DNA from: Cyclospora cayetanensis
Lineage: Eukaryota > Apicomplexa > Conoidasida > Eucoccidiorida > Eimeriidae
Assembly: GCF_002999335.1 (NCBI RefSeq)
Contig: NW_020312758.1
Coordinates: forward strand, 1-64,000
Length of the DNA: 64,000 nucleotides
Reading direction: 5' to 3'
Part shown: positions 57,003 to 64,000 of the stretch, piece after piece
How positions within the stretch are numbered: the stretch's first letter is position 1
How the letters are laid out: every line of letters begins with the position of its first letter
Notes under the pieces: generated by a model
Told to the model about the DNA's origin: nothing
Databases searched by the model: none
The model's input: the letters and a program-made list of their open reading frames with translations, nothing else
Made by a program: the position numbers and the translations under genes

Positions 57003-57936
57003 TTCTGCTGCTGTACAGTCGGAGTTGACGCGCTGCTGTAAATGCTGCTGCTAGTGCTCCCTGCAGTGTCTCCATCTGCTGTTGCACCCACCAGACAGGT
57101 GTTCCTAAGTCCACACAAATGCTGCCATCCAAGGATTCACAGTGCCTCTACGACGATTGCTGGTGCTATACCAGTTTGCCATGACGGGATTGATGCAAGT
57201 CCCCACTCCGTTTCTTCTACTTGGTGCTGTCAATGGGCCTTCGCTTTTGCATCTCTTATGGCGGCTGGAGCTCTGCGCCACCACCTCCCTTGTATTATTG
57301 TACCATATGGAGCCTTTCTTCTGCGCCTACCCTTGTTTCTGCTGCTGCGCGTGCTGCAGTGGCAAGAGGGCTTGCACACTTTAGAAGGGTCAAAGCCACA
57401 AACACAGCTACTGCCGCTCCGACCAGCGTCTCATGCTGCTGTTGTTAATTTTGTTTATAGCGTTGATACAGCTGTTCTTTTACTGCTGCCGCTGCTAGAG
57501 CTGTCAGAGTAAGAGGGGAAAGGAACACACTCATCGGTGGGGGGCCCCGTGGGCATGAGGCGAGGCCCCAGAACAGCGAGCTTAGGGGGAAACTGCGGTA
57601 TGGCATTATCAGAGGACTGGAGAGTAAGTACAAAAAGGATATTTACTTCACAGCGAATGCAGGCTGATGGTGTTACTCTTTTGAGTTAGCCCTATATGGT
57701 CTTCCTTCGAAGGCCGTTGTTGCTGCTGACACTGACGCACGTATTTCTCTCCCCCAGGGTACAAGAAAATTTGGTTAGTATTCTAGCGGTCCTACTGCGT
57801 AATGGTGCTTGTGCTTCTTCTTCAGTGGTTTCGATGCATGCTTCTCTAAGGTCCCTGTTTGAAGGGTCACTTAGATGATGGCCTCGCCGGAAAGCCTACT
57901 CCTTAAGCGTTTTTTGACTAGATACTGCAGCCTTTA
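57003..57936 (+). other. Open but unassigned region, possible small gene
   Basis: Divergent from the ATG16-like gene. Three overlapping plus-strand frames are open between 57.04 and 57.51 kb, and a 40-codon piece (ENLVSILAVLLRNGACASSS) ends at 57878 after a good acceptor (CTCTCCCCCAG near 57,758). A small spliced gene is plausible, but I cannot choose the frame or the donor. Confidence 0.25.
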
Positions 57937-58257
57937 TTAGCAATCCAGCCTCACTTCCAATTTTACCTTGCATGCGACTAGAAACCATCGATCCATAAAT
58001 CCCTGCGTATCTTCTACGACCACTGATTTGCTAATGCGCATTGTGTGCCTATGTGTCAGTGCCCGTAAGTGGTTTTGAAGTTCTCGAGGCTTTTGCACCC
58101 CACCAGTCATCAAGGCCGACTTTTCTCCAGAGGAACATACATGAGGTACGCTAGAGCAATTCCAGCTGCTCGTGTGTTTAGAAGACGCACCTGCAGTCGC
58201 ATCTAAATCCCGAAGCCCACGAAAAAGCGTGCCTGCAGCGAAAAGTAACTTTTTCAT
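57937..58257 (-). CDS. Hypothetical 106-residue protein
   Basis: An ATG-initiated frame begins MKKLLFAAGTLFRGLRDLDA, a basic amphipathic start that could be a mitochondrial presequence. It has a Ser/Cys-rich middle and ends FMDRWFLVACKVKLEVRLDC. It lacks low-complexity repeats and sits at the edge of the repeat-poor segment, 225 bp from tRNA-Lys. No family is recognised and no intron is needed. It may be a chance frame. Confidence 0.35.
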   Translation of the reverse strand: MKKLLFAAGTLFRGLRDLDATAGASSKHTSSWNCSSVPHVCSSGEKSALMTGGVQKPRELQNHLRALTHRHTMRISKSVVVEDTQGFMDRWFLVACKVKLEVRLDC

Positions 58258-58481
58258 AACTGAACCTCGGAATCTAGAGCTTAAAGTGCTTCTCGTAGAT
58301 CCTCAAGTACATTCGTCCAACTTGCTCCTTTACGCGAGTTCTGTCTACTCCAGCACCCAGTAAACTGGTTAGCATAAGACAAGGAAACTTTTTTTAAAAG
58401 GTCCAACACGAGCATTGCCCCTCAATGATATCAAACTCATCTGCAGACTTTGTCATCAATCACTAAAACAACTCTTCAAGA

Positions 58482-58554
58482 AGCCGACTACGGGGCTCGA
58501 ACCCGCGACCACCAGCTTAAAAGGCTGGCGCTCTACCGACTGAGCTAAATCGGC
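58482..58554 (-). tRNA. trnK-UUU: tRNA-Lys(UUU)
   Basis: Read on the minus strand, all arms fold: acceptor GCCGATT/AGTCGGC (one G-U), D arm GCTC...GAGC, anticodon stem CCAGC/GCTGG with loop CTTTTAA giving anticodon UUU, a five-base variable loop, and T arm GCGGG-TTCGAGC-CCCGT. It has 72 nucleotides plus the discriminator, no intron and no encoded CCA, as expected for a nuclear gene. A short T-run terminator for RNA polymerase III is not obvious immediately downstream. Confidence 0.92.
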
Positions 58555-58706
58555 AGGTCCCCTGCGCGTATCAGACACACCCGCCTTGATTTGATTCTAC
58601 CATTATTTATGTTGCTTGCTGCATCAGCGCCTTATTGCTCTAGCTTTCCTTCTAACTGTCCTACCTGAGAAGGTTACTTCTTCTAGAAAATTCTGAGAAC
58701 CTGAGC

Positions 58707-58785
58707 CTCCATTTAGCTTAATGGGTAGCACTTCAGGTCTTTGGGATGGCCGTCACAGGTTCGACCCCCCGGTACGCTGCTTTAG
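58707..58785 (+). pseudogene. tRNA-like relic with A and B boxes
   Basis: TAGCTTAATGG at 58714-58724 fits the RNA polymerase III A box (TRGYNNANNNG), and GGTTCGACCCC near 58758-58768 fits the B box. Spacing suits a tRNA or a tRNA-derived element. Acceptor and T stems do not pair, so it is not a working tRNA. A TTTTTT run follows near 58,821. Confidence 0.25.
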
Positions 58786-61700
58786 TGGTTGTTACCAATT
58801 AGGCGCCCATTCGTGTCGGGTTTTTTTAATACACCATATTATTATGTCCATCAATAAGCCACAGTCTCGCAGTCCCTTAGCAGGGTTGCTATTCATACTG
58901 AAGAGACTTGCTGCCCAGGGGCGTAAACGCTAAGTAAGAAACTTGATCAGCTCACAAAACTACTTTACAAAGGGCTGAGTCAGTGGAGTCACTCTGTGTC
59001 TTTCGCTCTCGTTGGGTGGTGGGGGTCTCTCTGTTGATCCAGCCATTGCTCCGTGGATGGGTACGCTCCGTATGTAATGACTGCGCGCTACTATGGCGCC
59101 TCCAGCTGCTTTCTTCACAGTTGAAGGCGCTCTCTATGCATAAGCACCCCACTAATCCAGGCCCTCCACTCCCACAGTTGAACCTGTCCCTCAATGCATA
59201 AATAAGGTATGTATAGATGCATGTCCGTCTAAATCATAACTTAAACAAAATTCGCCTCTCTCTAGTAATTGCGGGGCTGGAGGTGACTGCAGATGTCATA
59301 AGTGAGGGATATTTTCACCTTTACACAGGTAACCCCTATGATGAAAGTGAGCTGTACTATGGGCAGGATCGAGTAATGAGCAGATATGATGGGCATCGCC
59401 AAAGTGCCTGTGGATGATGTGTCATGGAGGTCTACTGGGCCGGTGGGGAAGATATTACTCTAAAGCCCTCAAAGGACTTGCACGCACCCATGTGCGCAGA
59501 GGCAGCCTTAGAGGAGCGAATAGTCTTGAACTCATGATTCTGTGTAGAGCTGGCTAATCATCTGATGCATTGCGTCGTTCAAAGTAAAGAAGGCTTGAAT
59601 GTATGTGAATGCCTGACTTGCAGGCGTGAGGCTACCTGCCTAGTAAGACTTGAACTGATCCTTAAGGCATTTTAATGAATTATTCACATTGGTCCTTTAT
59701 GCTAGAAATCTGAGCTTTTAGGAAAGTTATGCAATGTAGTTATCGAGTTAGGAACCCTCATTGCTGTACGTTAAGATCTACAGTGGAAGAGTTCCACCTA
59801 TTTGTCACCCCCCCTCAGGCAGATACGTGCCAAGCGGTGCTAATATTAGGTAGTTTTCAGCTAGTAAAGAAAACTTGAAGGGAAGAAAGAGAAACCTGTA
59901 GTCAAAGGAAAGAGACCAAACCAACACACCCCTAGGTGCCTGATGGCTCGCGGTCGTCGGAACGCTGAATCGTGTAAGCCTCTTTCTACCAAGAAACAGA
60001 ATACAGTTTATAAGTGTAAAGAGAATCAAGAGCCACACTAGCTTAGCAGTTCCTCCAAGCCTTATAGACCGAGGTCTGTATGCCAGTACACCCGATGCAA
60101 GCAGCATCGTCGACATGCAAACTCCAGAAAAAGCAGAAGACATAGTTTCACAATACCACACCTGAGTGCAACTGCGCATTAAGCTGAATCTTGCAAGCAC
60201 CTTATTGGAATCAATCCAAGCAAAACCCACCGATGAAGGTAGGTGTATCCGGCAGGACATGCGCGACAAAAAGACGCTTACGGGAGGCCCAAGAAGTCCC
60301 ATGGCGACTAACAAGGCTAACCAAAAAGAGCCCCAAATGCTTCTACAGGATTCGAATCAAGCAACTGCTGCCCCGTCAACTGAGGCTGACCTTCCCACTC
60401 CATCTTACTCGAAACTCTTGTCCAGTCTGGTGTTGGCGCTCAAGCGTTATCGAGTCCAGCACCTCTACAGTTCCCTGTGGATACTCCGTCAAGTGAACTA
60501 CAAGCTTGTTCCGCATCTAGGAGGGCATTTTTATCTCAGAATAATTAGGAAGTGTATACACCACAACATTATCCCAGTCCCACACCTCAAACCTAGCCAG
60601 GTCAGCGCTGCTGAGCGAAGCTTGAGGTAATCAGCTAGAACTATGCGACAAACCATGAGGATACATCCTACAGAGGCCCGCGGGGTGCGTAAATACATCA
60701 GGGAAAGGTGGGGCTCTTTTCCTGGTGCAATTTGGTGAATGTACTGGATCTTATCGGACAGAGGAATCCTTTCTTTCCCCTGGAGCTGAGCACATTTTAC
60801 AGAGTAGTCGTTGTATCCCCGCATCATCGTTAATGGATCGTTGCAACTAACCATTGGGTTTCTGTATCTGCTCACTAGGACGAAGCAACCAGCTAATGAA
60901 ATAGAGTAGCTTCCAAGCTGTGGCAATAGTTTCTATTCCGCTGCGTTAAGATAATTTGCGGCAGTGCCTTGGTGAGCTCAGATGCTGCTCACAGCCAGTA
61001 GTCCGAAAGGCTTGTCCCTCTGTAAATCTACTGTGGCCATGCACCTGCTGTCGTGGAACACATGCGTATCCAGAAACAATAGATTATGGGAGAAAGTCAT
61101 AGCCTGCTATTATCGCTGGATCTACAAGTGCCGCGGGTGTAGACTTGCGTAAATCTCAAGTTGTGCACTTGCGGAAAGCCAACTGACTTTTAGGCTCCTT
61201 TCGTTTTTCCGCTACAAATGTGTCATGATTTGCGGCATGATGGAGTAAACTGATCGAGGAACACAAAGAAATGCACTAAAGCATCTCTGTTGGGGTTTAT
61301 TTGATGCATCCACTAAGCCAACCAGGTGTTCCTTGAACATGGTCATTTAGGCTTGCTGTACAACTTAAGAGGGTCAAAGGGCTGTTTAGGATTTCAGGAA
61401 TTGCAAATCCAGTAAGCAAGACTCCTCGTCAGCCTCGAAGACTTAGACGCCAAACAGAAATCTCAGTTGACGTCAATGGCAGCTTGGAGAACCACCGCTG
61501 CTTGCAAGAGCCCATTGGCCTCATATTTGGGTGGAACTAACCTGAACAAGTAGTTGCGATCAATGCGCCTTTCGCTTTGTTGCAGGAGGCTCGCCGTTGC
61601 CAGAAACCCTACAGAAAGATGTCTTATCTAACAGTGTCATTAAGCTGCCAAATCCCCTTTAGTGAATAGACCAATGCAACCTGAGTCGCAGCCCAGATCT

Positions 61701-63540
61701 TCTGGCTTCGAGTTGTTTGCGCACTCTTAGTCATAGCTCTACCAACTTATCCTCAATCGAGAGAAGCAGCCCCTGCTGTATTCTTGTCCACGGCGACTGT
61801 CCGGTAATTGAACTGTGGATCTTTTCGGGCATTGTTTTGCTGTCACCAGCCATATTGCTGTTTAATTGATGCTATTGCAGTAGCGTTTTACATGCCGCAA
61901 AATAACACGGACGCCCTGGTATTAAAGGACGGGGGTGTTGCCTTACATTAGGGGTATTTCATATATAATCTTTGGAGTCCTCCGAGCTGTAAGCCTTTCA
62001 CAGTGTATGCCTGGAGACCAGCAACATTCATCGCAGTTCATTTTGTTTTCAGCTGTTAGTGATAACCTTGCATTGCTAGGTACATCGCCTATGCACTACT
62101 ACAACAGCAGTTATTCGAGGAATTGACTCTCCAAAAGCCCATTATATAAAACCCCATCCATAGTCTTGAGGGTATACTTCTTTGTACAACATGTAGCCAA
62201 CATCACACTAGGGATCCGGAGACGCCGTCTGTACATATGCGAAACACCTTACTGAAGGCATATTCATCTGCACTTTGCTGCTCCTGCACCCTCCAGTCCC
62301 AGGTCATCCGCTAACGGCCGTTGCGCCACAAAACTCCGCAAGATATTCCCCCTCGTATGGTGCAACTGCAAACTCGCAAATCTACTTGGCACTTCTAAAG
62401 AGTGGCTCCGGAGTCTTCTTCCCAAGGTCCACCGACACGGCATGCATCTGCGTAGCTGGACAATGACGGTGGAACCATTCTTTTCGCTTGGGATGACAGG
62501 AAAGGACAGTAGAGTACTGAGGAAAGCCCTTTTAGTTTTGCAGGGGACCGACAGCCCTTTGTTAGTCTTCATCCATTCATTAAGCTGTCTTCATCTCATC
62601 ATCTCAGACAGTTTTCTTGGCCTTGCCGAAGTGAATCTTTTACACATATATATCTATGGCGGTATTTTTTTAGTGCGTCTCCTGCGTTCCCTCGTCTTGT
62701 GAATTTCTCATAATAGCCTTTGGGTCACTTGTATCTGGACTTCTGCACGTTCGTGGCAATTGTTTTGCCTCTGCTCTTTATATCTGTGGCTTTATGGATT
62801 TATCAATGTAAAAATGTGTATGGGATCTCACCAGCGTTGCCTCTGGTACTTTTCTCTGACTACCTATACTCAGAGTCCGTATCCCCTTGCTTCTTCATCG
62901 ATTTCTCGAATTTAAGAATCTGACATACTTTTTGAGTACGTGTCTTCCCTTAGCTCCTTTTCTGGTTTCTTAGATTTTTCTTCTCCTTTCGGCAACGGCG
63001 GCTCTTCTGTACCACTCTCTGCGCCTACCTCCCTCTACGTAGTGCCTTTTTTCTCCGCGTCTTCACTCTGCTGCTTCCTGCCTGTGGCTCTTCTGCTTGC
63101 ACACTTCTATTCTCCCCCCCCTCAAGCTGTCTATTTCAGTGCTCTCTCTCCCTAAAATTGACTGGCGTTCTTCTTGTTACACGTGCTTCTGCGTTTTTCC
63201 TGCTCCTGAGTGTAACGTTGGCTGTCACTGTGTTGTCCCTGCCTTGCAAGTCCTCCTTCACTGTCTGGTTTGCCTTAGGGCGTTGGCTTCGCCTTCCTTA
63301 GGTATTCTTTTCAGTTAAGCACCACGCATCGCGTTCGGCATCCCTGAAACTAAAGCCCTCAACGCAGAATCCGGAATTGAGCCATACACACAAAACACTT
63401 GAGTCTCTACAAACCCATTGGAGTGTGTGTGCCATAGATACCGCCTTTTGACTTGTGTTGTTTCATCCCTGTCAATATATTATCGTCTCGGAAAACCCTG
63501 CTATGTACTAATCAACCTTCACAAGCAACACACACGACCA
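58786..63540. other. Repeat-poor, gene-poor stretch
   Basis: No supported gene. Minus-strand frames at 59,805-60,302 (hydrophobic, KLVWLLILFTLINCILFLG) and around 60,531-60,926, and a plus-strand frame at 60,166-60,630, are each over 100 codons. They overlap, start at non-ATG codons or lack ATG-led coherence, and show no domain. The lack of CAG runs matches 1-15 kb. Confidence 0.4.
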
Positions 63541-63834
63541 ATGGCCAACTACATACTCCGCTGCCAAGAAAATCTTGTGGCCTCTCCATACGAATACTTC
63601 GCCTCGTATCCCACCAGACACACTCTTGAAAACAGAGCAGAGACATTCCGCGCAGTTATCTCACGGTTGTTCAAGCGTCTAAGAGGGCTAAGGGTCTCTG
63701 GGAATCCGGGGCCTTCGGGGCCTCACTCCGTGCAGCGACGTTGCAGCAGCGGTTGTACGGATTACTTCGGCCCGCTTAACGCAGAGAATGCCCTTAAAAT
63801 GCTAGTATCAAATGTATTAAGCGAGATCCTATAG
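63541..63834 (+). CDS. Doubtful 97-residue ORF
   Basis: The ATG at 63541 opens MANYILRCQENLVASPYEYF, then a basic segment (ISRLFKRLRGLRVSGNPG), ending at 63834. An upstream in-frame extension reaches 63418 without ATG. It could be the last exon of a gene lying across the return of CAG repeats at 63.85 kb, or chance. Confidence 0.2.
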   Translation: MANYILRCQENLVASPYEYFASYPTRHTLENRAETFRAVISRLFKRLRGLRVSGNPGPSGPHSVQRRCSSGCTDYFGPLNAENALKMLVSNVLSEIL

Positions 63835-64000
63835 GCATCTATTGCATTTTGCAGCAGCAGGTATAAGAACACCGACGTGCTGCTGCTTCAGCTATACAGC
63901 GGCAGCAGCACGAGGAGCAAAGGGAGCTTATTCATGTGGCTCTCTTCGTATTTAGTTGCTTCCTACAGCCTATATTTTGTTACCATTCATTATATCAAAG

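Noticed and set aside
59805..60314. Minus-strand hydrophobic ORF, and overlapping plus-strand ORF at 60166-60630
   Set aside because: Two overlapping unsupported frames in opposite directions, no domain and no confirmed splice signals; not enough to call either.
1..64000. CRISPR arrays, bacterial operons or phage genes
   Set aside because: No spaced direct repeats, no Shine-Dalgarno-led gene chains; splice sites and eukaryotic families show a nuclear genome.

Overview
The window comes from the nuclear genome of an apicomplexan coccidian, very probably Eimeria. Several observations support this. CAG/CTG runs pass through exons on both strands and are read as poly-Gln, poly-Ala or poly-Ser. 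Genes carry many short GT-AG introns. Recognisable genes are eukaryotic: an SPC12 signal peptidase subunit, an ATG16-like protein, a GCN2-like protein and a nuclear tRNA-Lys. Gene models below were built by hand from open frames, splice signals and intron phase. Exon edges are therefore firm where phase and domain continuity agree, and approximate elsewhere.

Layout. (1) 1-15.4 kb is gene-poor and almost free of CAG repeats. It holds two orphan spliced genes (about 2.77-4.06 kb, + strand; 4.53-6.30 kb, - strand) and a decayed Ty3/gypsy-type retrotransposon pol (about 10.96-13.0 kb). (2) 15.5-57.9 kb is gene-dense and rich in CAG repeats. It contains, in order: a giant secreted/type I membrane protein of about ten exons (15.49-28.79 kb); SPC12 (-); a candidate XRCC4-like protein (-); a GCN2-like RWD / kinase-fold / HisRS-like gene of more than 10 kb (35.7-47.1 kb, +); a 114-residue gene meeting it tail to tail (-); a QQPLQQ-repeat membrane protein (-); a zinc-ribbon/HNH-like protein (+); and an ATG16-like WD40 protein (-). 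(3) 57.9-63.8 kb is again repeat-poor. It has tRNA-Lys(UUU), a tRNA-like relic and weak ORFs. CAG repeats return in the last 150 bp.

This alternation matches the repeat-rich (R) and repeat-poor (P) segments described for Eimeria chromosomes.

Most notable observations: the GCN2-like gene has a single kinase fold that appears catalytically dead, with the glycine loop lost, HRD changed to HRA and DFG changed to DFK, yet it keeps RWD and HisRS-like parts. The giant surface protein combines ten sushi modules, a Notch LNR, two bacterial-type Ig-like (SbsA/Big_5) domains and a four-fold cysteine module I do not recognise. A LNEKK-containing coiled-coil protein may be an overlooked XRCC4. The genes do not form one pathway. 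Shared themes are secretion and surface display (giant protein, SPC12), stress and autophagy machinery (GCN2-like, ATG16-like) and possibly end-joining repair.
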